From Bursaphelenchus xylophilus (lineage: Eukaryota; Nematoda; Chromadorea; Rhabditida; Aphelenchoididae), in the NCBI GenBank assembly GCA_904066235.2, contig CAJFCV020000003.1, positions 372,001 to 436,000 on the forward strand: a DNA stretch of 64,000 bases, written 5' to 3'. The stretch's first letter is position 1; every line of letters starts with the position of its first letter. Position numbers and translations under genes: made by a program. Under the pieces are notes generated by a model that did not search any database, was not told the DNA's origin, and saw only the letters and a program-made list of their open reading frames with translations. Below are positions 21,314-32,271 of this stretch, in pieces.

Positions 21314-24130
21314 CGTGCAAAATGGCTGGAGCACAACCGAAAAGGCTTTTGCCGTCTTCTCGTATCAAAATATTCGTGGCGAGTCAAGTCTCGCGCTCTT
21401 TTTCGGTCAAGTTTTTCTTTTTTGAATAGTTTTTGTAAAATTCGTGAATTTCAGGCCTGAAAATCGAAAGTTTCCCCCTCAAGGGAGTTTCCATGAAATT
21501 TGAAGGGCATCAAAGTGCTTTGCTGATTTGAATTTGTTCAAAAACCAACTGATATTATAGTACAAATTGCCTGAGGTCACATGGCCCGAAAAAATCGAAA
21601 TTGATAAAAAAAATCAGGTGTTTGATCGTGGAATTGACATTTGGAAGTCGTAAATTACGATAATTTGGAGAATATACTCTATTCTTTTCTTTGGGTTTTG
21701 AGCATTTCACTTGAAAAATCACATCATTTTTATGAATTATGGGGCATTTCTTTGAAATCGTGGGCGGAACTGATAACCGAGTTAGAGTCGGCGATTCGGC
21801 GTTGTAAATTGTTTGCCATTGACGTCACAGTCAGGACTCTTTAACTTTTCCTTATCTTCGATAATTGGGTTGATAAATTTTGGGAGAAAAGTTGGGGTTC
21901 TGTTTGATGTTGAACATGATCAAAGTTTATGTCGATTTCGGACAGAAATGGAGTTCTGGAGGTTGTCAAAGGCCCTATATCTCTTCTAAATGCTCTGATT
22001 GTTCTCTGCATTGATAATACGGGCTGTGAAATATTGATATTGGGGAAAACAAAAGATTTTTCCATTTCTGATGGGCTTTTGATTAAAATAATATTTTTAG
22101 TATCGTATTCTTTTGTTTACTGGACATTTTTTGTGTTTCTATGACTCCTTGTATCCTCTATTCATTATATTTACTCTGCTTTGTCTTGTTTTCACCAAAG
22201 TTCAACCTTATTCGTCAAATTATTTTTGTTCTTGGATTACCCCCGATGATCAAGGTTAATCCCCCAAAATCGTTGTGAAATCGACCCGACTTCCCGACCC
22301 CAACGACTCCACTTGATGCGCACGTCCACGGCCGACATTTCGATGTGACCATGACGCCGGGAAACTGGGTTTCCGATCGTCTAAAATAAACTTTTTCCGC
22401 CCCAATCCATCATCATTGTGAAAAGTTCAAGAATGCTGTTACACAAGATGTTTTCGCGGTGTGTTTCGCGTTGAGAGTGGTGCTTGGGGGCGATCGAAAA
22501 AAGGGAAAGAAGATCTTCTTTCCGAAAAAAAATCGACGCGAGACCGACCAACAATTTCCGCGGTTTTTCCGTGGATTTCGGGTGCGGAAAATCGGTTGCA
22601 GAACGAAAGCGAAAGAGTCGGATGCGAAAAATTTCGTGGGCGATTAACTCGTTTGGGCGGTGTAATATCCCTGTGTTGTCGTCGATGACATTTGGGGTCA
22701 ATTATTTCTTGGGGAAAACTAGGCGTTTCCCTTCCGATTGACGCTTATTATGGTGACAATCGGGAGTCATCGGCGGCTGAGCTTTGGTGTTGCGACCTTA
22801 GGGGAAAAGGAATCTGAGATCGGCGTCTAGGCGGGGTGAGTGGGAGTTTGTGATCTTAATTTGGTTGATTTTGCTTTGGAATTTTTCGATTTTCTCGGTT
22901 TAGGGTCAAATTGCAAAAATGAGCTTGATGTCTAAAATAAGGTATCCTCTGGTAAGGAATGCGCTTTCTCGTTGATTCGGCAAGATTCCAAGGCCTCAAT
23001 TTACCAATTGCTTTTGGATTTTTTATAATTTTTTACCCTAGCGACTAAATTTTTCAAAATTACACTTGATGTCTAAAATAAGGTCCTACTCAAAGGATGA
23101 CCTTATAATCTCCCTCAAAGTTTGTATCCACGATTCAAATGGGTCACAAATTAAGTCGCGAAAGATTCACCTCGTATTTTACAACCGCAGCTGAGATATT
23201 CAACGATCTTCGCAGACGAGAGAGTACGTAAAATGCGGAGAGACGGTCAGAGAAAAAAACTTTTTTTTGCCGTTTTTCAGGGTTTCTTCTCGTTTCACCC
23301 AAATTATCACTTCTTTAATTTTATTAGCCTTCTGCCAAATCACTTTTTTTTTGTTTGTAACTACCAAATTCTTTGATAACAACGGTTTTTATGATCCCTA
23401 CAATCAAATCTTTTTGGACGACGCCCAATTACAGGCATTCCAAATCAAAATTTTCGATAATTTCCGGTGCCAACATACCATTTTTATGGTCTTATCATAT
23501 TTGCTGAATGTTTTACGACCTTTAAAAATTGGAGGGTTTGCACAAGTCACCGAAATTTTTTTGAAATGATATATCTCGGCTGTCCATGCAAAGCATGAGC
23601 TAAAATTTTTAACAATGAAAATATGTTCCATATACTGTGCTCATACCAAATTTGAAGGAAATCTGAGCCTCTCCCTTCAATTACTGACCTTATTTTAGAC
23701 ATCAAGTCCAATATCCAGATATTGGACTTGATGTCTAAAGCAATAAAATTTTCTTGTTTTCCAAACATTACAATCAAAGGCTGATTCATTATCATGCCTT
23801 TCCCCAAAATCATATGGAATTTTTATTATTTTTTCTGGTAATTTATGCAAATCCCAGTCACATTCCTCTCGGCTCGCCTTTTCTTTCGACCCTTGGGCGC
23901 TGCTTAGTCATAGGTGGAAGAGGGCTTGTATCAATTTTCGGATCGGAAAAGAGTAATAGTAGCAATGTTTTCGAGGGGATTTGTGGTTGTTCGGGGATTT
24001 GAAGTCATGCGGTTTATTAGGCTTGAAATTTGGGGGTTCCATTTTGGGAAAACAGTGTGGATTTGGGTTTTTGGATGATTTTGGGGAGGTAAAATTGGAG
24101 TGTTGTAAAATACAGGTGTTAAAATTTGGA
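21314..24130. other. Intergenic DNA upstream of TMEM87
   Basis: No convincing gene. The segment 22240-22860 is richer in CpG and has partly open frames on both strands, possibly a promoter region. From 23058 a TIR element begins. The reading frames here overlap one another and none resembles a known protein. Confidence 0.35.
23058..23709. mobile_element. TIR element with ACTTGATGTCTAAAATAAGG ends
   Basis: ACTTGATGTCTAAAATAAGG near 23062 pairs with CCTTATTTTAGACATCAAGT near 23690. The interior is a distant PAL-2 relative (GAGATATTCAACGATCTTCG; CATGAGCTAAAATTTTTAAC). Further single ends occur near 22925, 23725 and 29470. Confidence 0.6.
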
Positions 24131-24139
24131 TGATAACCC

Positions 24140-24521
24140 AAAAAAAGTGATTTTTGGCTCGCGCTTTGCAGAAAGGACCGAGATTTTTGGGTTAAAAGTT
24201 GGAAAAAATATGACACTTTTTTTGCGAATTTTTGGCATTAAAAGTTTCGTCTCTATATTTCAACCGTAAAGGATAATGTTTCTACAAAAAATCAAATTTT
24301 TCCGCACGAAACTGCCAAAGTTATGGCCAAAAAGCGTTTTTCTCTCTGACCGCTCTCCGCGTTAGGCGTACTCTCTCCGCGGCAAAAATGGTTCAATATC
24401 TTGGTGGCGCATGCAAAGCGCGAGCTAAAACTTTCAGGAATTGATGTTTAGTTGATGCCCGACGTATGTATGTGCAATGTTTCGAGGAAACCTGAGCGTC
24501 GCACTTGGGGTACTTCCCGTG
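24140..24521. mobile_element. PAL-2 copy, left end truncated
   Basis: Starts within the element (GGCTCGCGCTTTGCAGAAAG) and ends GGGGTACTTCCCGTG followed by TTA. Confidence 0.7.
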
Positions 24522-24545
24522 TTAGTTTCGGCCAAATTACTCCTA

Positions 24546-24734
24546 GTCCGCTCGCAAGGTCGCTGGAGTGACTTTAGCAACGTGCACTGTGCGAAAACAA
24601 AAGTTCACTTTGCACTGTGCAACTTCTTGCCTTTTACACCGTGCAATAAGCTTTTTTCCGGTGTCGCTCGCACCCTGAATTTTTCTGCGCATTGCAAACG
24701 GCAACAATTACTCCAGCGACATTGTGAACGGACT
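24546..24734. mobile_element. TGCACTGTGC-type MITE, about 190 bp
   Basis: AGTCCGCTCGCAAGGTCGCT at the left pairs with ACATTGTGAACGGACT at the right; both arms carry GCTGGAGT/ACTCCAGC, and the interior is full of TGCACTGTGC-like palindromes. It ends exactly where a PAL-3 copy begins. Similar ends bound the 25339-27630 complex. Confidence 0.7.
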
Positions 24735-24886
24735 ATCAGTCTGTCGGGAAAATAACGGCGGATCGTCGCGCCTCGGAATCGCCCATCATCATCGCATTGC
24801 GACTGCAAGCCGCGGCTTGGGATTTGATGCGCGATAGGAGACATTTTGCTGCGACGATCCGCCGTTATTTTCCCGACAGACTGATA
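24735..24886. mobile_element. PAL-3 copy, GGCGGATCGTCGC subtype
   Basis: ATCAGTCTGTCGGGAAAATA, then ACGGCGGATCGTCGC, pairs with GCGACGATCCGCCGTTATTT and TCCCGACAGACTGAT. Confidence 0.78.
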
Positions 24887-25115
24887 ATAATTCTTTAACA
24901 TTTTTGAGAAAAAAAAAATCCAAATTTATTCAAATTTTCTATAAATTTCAAATCCATCCATTTCCCATTGACCTTGCAAATTTCGCAGCTGAAGCGACTT
25001 GCAGCTGTCTGCAGATCTCGCCTTTTCCAGTTCTGACATTTGACTTTCCCTTTTTCGGATTTTTCGTTTCATTTTTCGTCTTATTTGACACGTTTGAGAA
25101 AACCCGCCGAATGGA

Positions 25116-25242
25116 ATGACCATTGAAGAAGAGGGGGTTTCCGACAATGCGAAACGGCTTCGTCTCAAAAACGAAGCGATCCGGGATTCCGCGGATTACG
25201 AAGGCTTGTATTATCGTAGTTTAGTATACTTTTTTTGGGATG
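25116..25242 (+). CDS. Possible first exon of an unrecognised gene
   Basis: An open frame begins MTIEEEGVSDNAKRLRLK, continues to a tyrosine-rich stretch (DYEGLYYRSL) and reaches a donor-like GATG|GTAGGT at 25242/25243; read through it stops at 25286. Codon use and charge pattern look protein-coding, unlike the repeats around it. A tiny frame (ATG GAA TGA) starts 5 bp upstream and overlaps its start. No second exon was found: the 2.3-kb transposon complex at 25339-27630 follows. It may be a real gene with a distant exon 2, a gene broken by transposons, or chance. Confidence 0.3.
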
Positions 25243-25415
25243 GTAGGTACATACAGTGTTCTGCGGTAAAATTGGAATTCCTTTGAGAAGAAAGGAATTC
25301 CAAATGAGATTTTTTGGCTTTTTTTAGGCCCAATGTCGGTCCATAAAGTCGCTGGAGGAATTTTTGTCGTTTGCACTGTGCAGAAAAAGTCGGAGTGCGA
25401 GCGACAGGGTTTCCC

Positions 25416-25500
25416 TCGAAAGAGACCCCGAGTTGAAAGAGACCCCGAGTTGAAAGAGACCCCGAGTTGAAAGAGACCCCGGAATCGGGGGTCTCTTTGG
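25416..25500. repeat. 17-bp tandem repeats, left arm
   Basis: GAGTTGAAAGAGACCCC repeated about four times. The same unit appears inverted as GGGGTCTCTTTCAACTC at 26702-26805, so the arrays mirror each other around the GTACT palindrome. Confidence 0.85.
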
Positions 25501-25535
25501 ATGTTTCCCCGAAATGGCCGAAAAGGTCAAAAATA

Positions 25536-26705
25536 GGGTAATCGATGGCGTAGATTCCAAAAATCATACTCGTTTTTTCGGATTCTTACTTTTTTTGTTA
25601 AGTAGTAATGTTAAAAAGTAATTTTTTGAATTTTTTCTAAAAATAGTCGATTTAGGGGTTTTCGAGGGTGCTGATTTCGAAAATCATGTTAGCTTTCCTC
25701 TTTATAGTACTATCTGGTACTATACAGTACGAGGTGAAAATATGGATTTTGGCGTTAATGGTGTTGGTTTGAAGCCCTGCACTTCTCAAAAAATGTGTTT
25801 TTAGCACTTGGTACTGTATAGTACCAGGTGGTACTATATAGCACGAGGTAAAAATTAAGCTACAACGCGTGAATGAAGTTGTTTTGGTATGCAGTACTGA
25901 TCAGACGTTCATTTTGTGCAAAAACAAATTCGTGCTATATAGTACCATGTGCTAAAACACATTTTTGAGAAGTACTGGGCTTCAAACCCATAGCATTGAG
26001 GTGTTACGGCCTAATTTTTACCTCGTACTATATAGTACCACCTCGTACTATACAGTACCAAGCGCTAAGAACAAGTTGTTTGAGCAGTACTGTGCACCAA
26101 ACCAACAGCATTAACATCTGAATGCATAATTTTTAATCGTACTATCCAGCTTGGGGACAAAAACGTCCTGGGGACAAAAAAATAAAAGAAGTGGGGACAA
26201 AAACGTCCTGGGGACAAAACCGTCTTGGGGACAAAACTGGGACAAATCGTCCACTACGCTCAAAAACACGTTTTAAATAACTGGTACTGTTTAGTACTGT
26301 CTGGTACTACGTAGTACGAGGTGAAAATAAGAGTACTAAGCAACAGAACAACACTACTAACGCCTAAAGGCCAAATTTTTACCGTGTACTACATAGTACC
26401 AGACAGTACTAAACAGTACCAGTTATTTAAAACGTGTTTTTGAGGAGTACTAAGCATCAAAACAACACCATTAACGCCAAAATCCATATTTTCACCTCGT
26501 ACTGTATAGTACCAGGTAGTACTATAAAGAGGAAAGCTAACATGATTTTCGAAATCAGCACCCTCGAAAACCCCTAAATCGACTATTTTTAGAAAAATTC
26601 AAAAAATTACTTTTTAAAATTACTACTTTTAAGTAGTAAAGCAAAAAAGTAAGAATCAGAAAAAACGAATATGATTTTTGGAATCTACGCCATCGATTAC
26701 CCTTC
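25536..26705. mobile_element. GTACT-type multi-hairpin palindrome, 1.17 kb
   Basis: GGTAATCGATGGCGTAGATT at the left pairs with AATCTACGCCATCGATTACC at the right. Between them, units containing GTACTATATAGTACGAGG and AAAACACGTTTTAAATAACT alternate in orientation. A GGGGACAAAAACGTCC array sits at 26148-26245. Confidence 0.75.
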
Positions 26706-26805
26706 GGGGTCTCTTTCAACTCGGGGTCTCTTTCAACTCGGGGTCTCTTTCGAGGCGGGGTCTCTTTCAACTCGGGGTCTCTTTCAACTCGGGGTCTCTT
26801 TCGAT
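26702..26805. repeat. 17-bp tandem repeats, right arm
   Basis: GGGGTCTCTTTCAACTC units, one variant with GAGGC, inverted relative to 25416-25500. Confidence 0.85.
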
Positions 26806-27050
26806 GGCTTTCGAGCGACAGCCCAAAAAAGCGATTTGCACGGTGCAAAAAACAAGAAATTGCACAGTGCAAAGACAACTTTTGTTTTTGCACAGCGCAT
26901 GTCCCTTCAGGGTGCGAGCGACAACCCAAAAAAGCCTATTGCACGGTGCAAAAAGAAAGAAATTGCACAGTGCAAAGAAGGATTTGTTTTCGCACCGTGA
27001 ATGTCACCGGACTGAAGTCATTTCTTGGACTGTGAAGAAAGAGCCAGAGT

Positions 27051-27492
27051 CAGGGGTGGTCAGTGGGCCGGCCGGCCTCAAAAATGGAAATTGACAAACG
27101 GGCCGGGCCCGTCACGGGCCGGAGAAAACCCCAGGCCCGCGGCCCGGCCCGGCCCGTCTAAAATACAATGCCAAACCGTTGGCATTCATTGTTTTCGCGC
27201 CGGGAAAATTAATTGATGTTGCTATAGTTGCTGTTTCTCAAGTTCCAAAACGTTTACAAGTCTATAGTTCCATTATAGAACCACAAAACTTTCACATTGA
27301 TCCTTTACTAGCTAGATGAACGCCTTTTTTGCCTCGGTTTAGATCCCGAGCCTGGGCGCAGTTCGCAGAGCCCTCTATAGACGGGCCGGGCCGGGCCTGG
27401 AAAAAGACTAGACGGGCCGGGCCGGGCCGGTAATTAGACGGGCCGGGCCGCGGGCCGAAAATCGGAAAAATAGGGTACGCTGACCACCCCTG
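27051..27492. mobile_element. GC-rich hAT-like MITE with 8-bp target duplication
   Basis: Ends CAGGGGTGGTCA and TGACCACCCCTG are a 12-bp perfect inverted repeat of hAT style. Flanks are GCCAGAGT (27043-27050) and GCCAGGGT (27493-27500), a 7/8 target duplication. The interior is runs of GGGCCGGGCC, strikingly GC-rich for this region. Confidence 0.8.
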
Positions 27493-28065
27493 GCCAGGGT
27501 GCGAGCGACACCCGAAAAAAGCCCATTGCACGGTGCAAAAAGCAAGAAATTGCGCAGTGCAAAAAGGAAAACTTTTGTTTTCGCACAGGGCATGTCGCTA
27601 AAATCACTCCAGCGACTTTACGAACGGACTTGTATCGAGGTTTCTAATAGCTAGAAAAATACCATTTTTTTTTTGAGTTTTTAGATAAAACCATCTCTGT
27701 ATTTATACTCAAGAAGTTGTTACAGCAAATTAATTTACACTTGACGTGAGGAGATTACATCGGGCTTTGTCTCTGACCGTCTCTCATTCTTTTTGTCAGC
27801 AAATCGAACTTCGGGTCAAAGCCAATTTTCCACCATGAAGACCTCAAAAAAATCCAATCTTTGGCAGCTTTTGTCGTACAAGTCTTGATAAGTTTGACAA
27901 AGGCATAGTTGAAAATAAATATTTTATATGTAAAAAGGTTTTTGAGTCTCTTAGAAAATTTTAGGGCTAAAATCTCCTAAGCCTAATTTTTTAAGCCTGA
28001 AATTTGACTTCTCGTTTTAGGCTTAAATTTTTTTACTTCTCACCCTTTTGAAACTTCAAAATTAA

Positions 28066-28514
28066 CAGGGGAAGTACCCCAAGTGCGACGCTCAGATTTC
28101 GATGAAACTTGGCACAAATTTAGAATAATTTTTTCTAAGATATATGCGAGAATCTTACCTCGCGCTTTGCAGAAACAACCGAGATTTTTAGATCCAAAGT
28201 TGGCGAAAATTTGAGACTTTTTACCGAATTTCGACACGAAAAGTTTCATGCGTATTTCTATTGTGATGGGTAATGCTTCCACAAAAAATGAATTTTTCCC
28301 GTACGAAACTAGCGAAGTTATGGCCAAAAAGTGTTTTTCTCCCTGACCGCTCTCCGCGCTTAGCATGCTCTCTCGGCGGCAAAGATCGTTCAATATCTCG
28401 GCGGCGCTTGCAAAGCGCGAGCTAAAGCTTTCAGGAATTGATACCTAGTCCATACCCGACGTGTGTGCAAAATTTAAAGAAAATCTGAGCGTCGCACTTG
28501 GGGTACTTCCCTTG
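28066..28514. mobile_element. PAL-2 copy, full length, TAA duplication
   Basis: TAA|CAGGGGAAGTACCCC and GGGGTACTTCCCTTG|TAA; 449 bp. Confidence 0.85.
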
Positions 28515-28619
28515 TAAGCCTAAAAGTTATTACAACTTACCGTTTTCCGCTCCAAAAGCCCCCCTTAACATCCCAGCTTTCTGTTGTCACGACTGATCCC
28601 CTTGCTCATCCTCTCACTT

Positions 28620-28745
28620 GACCCCTATCCCGTCCAATTCGCTGCTTACACCAATTTCGTATACGAAATCCAACACCCGCGCATTTCTCCCGCAGCACTC
28701 TCGAATGAGAGAAAAACAAAAAAAAAATAAAAGAATTGGCATCCA
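28620..28745 (-). CDS. Possible secreted-protein first exon
   Basis: A minus-strand frame starts MWMPILLFFFCFSLI, a good signal-peptide core, followed by RECCGRNARVLDF and a possible donor (GGT|GTAAGC) near 28650. If not spliced it stops at 28614. No later exon was recognised on the minus strand, and a PAL-2 copy lies at 28066-28514. The hydrophobic run is partly encoded by a T-rich tract, so chance is a real alternative. Confidence 0.2.
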
Positions 28746-29059
28746 CATTTTTGTTTGACCAGTGGAGAAGAGAGCGGAGAGAGAGAGAAAGCGACCGAAC
28801 GAACGCTCCTCCCGATGACGGGGGTCTTGTCCTCCCCCCTCCACTTTACCCATGCCCAGATCTCGGCGAAAAATATTTTTTTTGTGGGAGAGTGGGAAAA
28901 TTGGTTACTGCGCTTTAGTCAGAGTGGATTTTTTTGATGTAGTTTCAAGTGGATTTGTCGGATTCGTATCGAAAGTTTTTTTTAAAAATTTTATAAGTCA
29001 AAAAAAGAAAGTTTTAAATTTTGTATTTAATTTTTTCAGGGGGTACCCTAAATTTCGTA

Positions 29060-29490
29060 TCTTATTTTTTGATGAAACCTAGGGCAAATTGATAGCAGAA
29101 TTTTTTTTACATCATATGCGACATTTTTATTTCGTGCTTTTTAGAAAACATCGAGGTTTTTTCGGAAAAAATGTCAAAAAATCAAAAAAAAATTTTTTAA
29201 TTTTAAGCTTTTGAAAATTTCAGGGCTTGTTAAGAATCTGGCGAGTAACATTTCTACCAGAAATTATTTTTTTCCGAGGCCAATTCGAAAAGATATGGGC
29301 GGAAATCACTTTTTGTCTCTCCTCATTTTCCATGATCTCTGATCTGCAAAGATCGTTAAATATCTCGACTCTTGTCGCAAAGATCGAGCCAAAATTTTCA
29401 GTCATTGCGTTATAACCTAAATAGAATGCGTATTGCAAATTTGAAGAAAATCTGACAATCCAGCTTTGAGTACTGACCTTGTTTTAGACA
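29060..29490. repeat. Diverged PAL-2 relative
   Basis: It has GATGAAACCTAGGGCAAATT and ATATCTCGACTCTTG text and ends CCTTGTTTTAGACATCAAGT, the end type seen at 23058-23709. Confidence 0.5.
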
Positions 29491-29884
29491 TCAAGTCTAG
29501 TATGAGAGATCTTGAAATTTCCCAAAAATTCATGCTTTTGTAGAGTCCGCAATGGAAAAATATTGCTGCAACGGCTACTACGTTCTTGTTTATCCCTCTA
29601 TTGATCTCGATCAAAGCTGTTTCCCCGCTTTTTCCCAGTTTTTTTATGATTCTCCGCCACTTTTCCAAACGACCCGCAGGATTTCAATAAATTTTTATTT
29701 TGTAGTAAAAAGCTCTCTTCTCCCGTTCAGTTTTTACTTTTTTGATTGGAATCTGTATAAGAATTGTCTGGGCGACATTTTATACGATGGTTTGGGGGTT
29801 TTGGGAGTGATTTTTTTAATAATTTTTTTCAAAAATTTTGATGCCCTCCTTTTACAAGATTGATCGAAATTTTTAGCTCAAAAA

Positions 29885-30660
29885 TTACGATTTTTTGCGC
29901 TACGACTTTCGGGACAGCGACGCAATACGTAGTACTGTAGATCGGCGGTACTATGTATTGCGTCGATTCGTCATTGTGTGCATGGAGGAGGCTAGAAGAA
30001 AGCTTGGAAATAAAAAGATTGATCGGGTCCTAGGATAGCTTATCGCCTATTTTGAGGTATTTTACATGTACTCACATTGATAATATCTAAGTAAAAGTTA
30101 TGGATCTTTGTTTTTTTGCCGCAAATTTTGGTTTTTTATATGTCACAATAACTCAGGGTAAAGAAAAATAACGTTAGTGACAGCTAAGATTAGAAAAGGT
30201 AGACATATTGCAAGCCTTCGCGAAGTCTCCGCCAAGTCTCCGCCAAGCCTCCGCCGAGCCTTCGCCGACCTTCCAACGGCTTTGTCAGGCCTCGTAGGCA
30301 CTTCCTACAACCTTTTTTCGGGTATCCACCTAAATTTCAGACTGCTACAGGGCGTATTGAGCGATTTTGTGTTGCCCCGAACTGTTATCGACCCGAATAG
30401 TTGGGACGCGAAATTTTTAGAAACTAATTTGTGGTCAAGAAAGGGCGGAAATTAAAATTAAAATATGAAAAAATTGAAAAAAAAAATTAAATTTTTTTTC
30501 GAAGTTTGAATTTCCACGGACTTATTTCAAGTCTCCGCCGAGCCTTCGCCGAGCCTCCGCCGACCATCCAAGGGCTTCTCCAGGCCTCGTAGGCACTTCC
30601 TACAACTTTTTTTTTGGGTATCCATTTGCTCTACGCTCCGTATCGATCATTTTTTTGTGG
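29885..30660. repeat. CCGCCGAGCC-type repeat, partly duplicated
   Basis: It shares ordered blocks with 5200-5830: CTACGACTTTC, ACTCAGGGTAAAGAAAA, CGCCAAGTCTCCGCC, CTTCCTACAACCTTTTTT. The block with CGCCGAGCCTTCGCCGA occurs twice (30220-30315 and 30525-30615). Confidence 0.6.
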
Positions 30661-32210
30661 ACCCGAACTGCCGTCGACCCCAAAAATGGTGATACGAAAA
30701 TCTTGATTTCTCCTCGAAATTTTTATTTTTTAAAAGTTTATTTTAAAATTTTCGTTAAAAAATCTGTCTGAAACTCTCTCTTTTTTGCGCTCCGATTCGA
30801 GTTTTTACTCATTTTATTGCCTCTGGAAGGACGAAATTAGTCAGTAATGACTAATTTTTATATTTGCACTTGATTTTGGCGAGAAAAATGACGATTAGAA
30901 GGGGCGTTGAGTAACTGAGTATACAATAACTAAACTACAAACAAGCCGCCGGGGAAATTTAAAGTAATATTTTTGAAATTTTTTGTAAAAAATTTTAAAA
31001 ATCTCAAAAAAAAATTTTTTTGTCTTCTTTTTATGATGTTTTCATGCGTTTATCTCGTCCATTCTCTACCAAAATCTTACTGTATTTCCCATTTTTATCT
31101 CCTTTTTTTATAAAAAAAATCATTTTTCTCCAAATTCCCGAACAAAAAAAAATTTTTATTCTTTACAATACAGCGAGAAAACCCCTTGGAACCAAGCCCT
31201 CAGGCTGAAAACAAAAAATTGACTGACGAATGGCCGCGATTAGTCACCATTACAGCGGACTGATAACAGGATTTGGTCGGAATTTATGGGATTCTTCTCA
31301 ATGACGTTATGAACAAAAAGTTTTCAAATTTTTTGCTTTATTCTTGTCTCGTGTTCCTTTAGGGGATGTTTGAAGAGGTTTGTAATTAAAGAATATTGCG
31401 GTAAACACTTAAAACTAGGGTTTATTATATTATCCATGGCAGGTTTAATATAAAAGCATATGAAACTGGTCGGATTAGATGAAAAGAGCATTTTTAATTT
31501 GAAATCCCGGCTAATCTCTCTTCAGCGGAGCCATTGGGGCCGCCAGATGTTCTGCCTTTGCGATTTGCATATATTTTCGGTGATTTCCAGAAAATCCGTC
31601 ATCATGACTCTTTTAAAATACAATATTAGAACATGATTTATGTATAACATTACTTCGCAGTGTCCGATTGACAAAACGAATTTTTATTTTCCCGAAATTC
31701 CTAAAATTTCGTCAGAATTCGCATCGGGATGACGGGTTTTCTGGACGCGGTTTTATTTTTCCTTTTTTGTGGTGAAGAAAAGGAACGTTGTTCATGAATG
31801 CCATTCGGAATCTCCCATTCAACCCGTTACCCCACTTTTTTTGTTGCTTTACATTTTATTTTCGCCTGTTTCGACTCTTTTGGCCGTCTTTTTTCAATTT
31901 CCACCTAGTATAATATAAATTATGTAGCCGTTATCGCTTGGGCTTATGCCCGAAATTAATATTTGCGAATTACACACCCACATGGGCCTCGAGAAGGGTT
32001 TATCAGCTCGAGCAATCGGGAAATCTTATCATTTTCGCATTCCACAAAAGTTTTGTGCGTTACGAACGTTAGTGCAAAACATTCTGCGGATCCTTTCGAA
32101 AACGGCTTGAAATCGTGCAATCCTCGAACTAAACCCAATTAATCTTTTTATCGGGATTTTACATTATTTCCAGCTGATTTGGTAAAATTTGTTACCTAAA
32201 ATAATATTGC
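30660..32210. other. Gene-free flank upstream of kin-18
   Basis: AT-rich DNA with no convincing frame. The last few hundred bases probably hold the kin-18 promoter, but I see no specific motif beyond the acceptor at 32211-32219. Confidence 0.4.
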
Positions 32211-32219
32211 TATTTTTAG
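32211..32219 (+). promoter_or_regulatory. Candidate splice-leader acceptor upstream of kin-18
   Basis: TATTTTTAG lies 52 nt upstream of the ATG, with no exon recognised upstream. It would give a short 5' UTR after trans-splicing. It could also be the 3' end of a 5'-UTR intron. Confidence 0.35.
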
Positions 32220-32271
32220 GTAACAAACCTTGTTATCAAACTGACTCGACTAAACCACTGATTTTGCGGAG

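Larger units (their letters stand above)
25339..27630. mobile_element. Compound nested element, 2.3 kb
   Basis: The outer arms carry GTCGCTGGAG (left, 25351) and CTCCAGCGACTTTACGAACG (right), as in the MITE at 24546. Inside come 17-bp repeats (GAGTTGAAAGAGACCCC) at 25416-25500, a GTACT palindrome (25536-26705), the same 17-bp repeats inverted (26702-26805), two rounds of TGCACGGTGCAAAA DNA, and a hAT-like MITE (27051-27492). Confidence 0.65.

Noticed and set aside
22459..22741. Three overlapping plus-strand frames, basic-rich
   Set aside because: All three frames are open over the same CpG-rich DNA, no splice sites or motif; more likely promoter-type composition.
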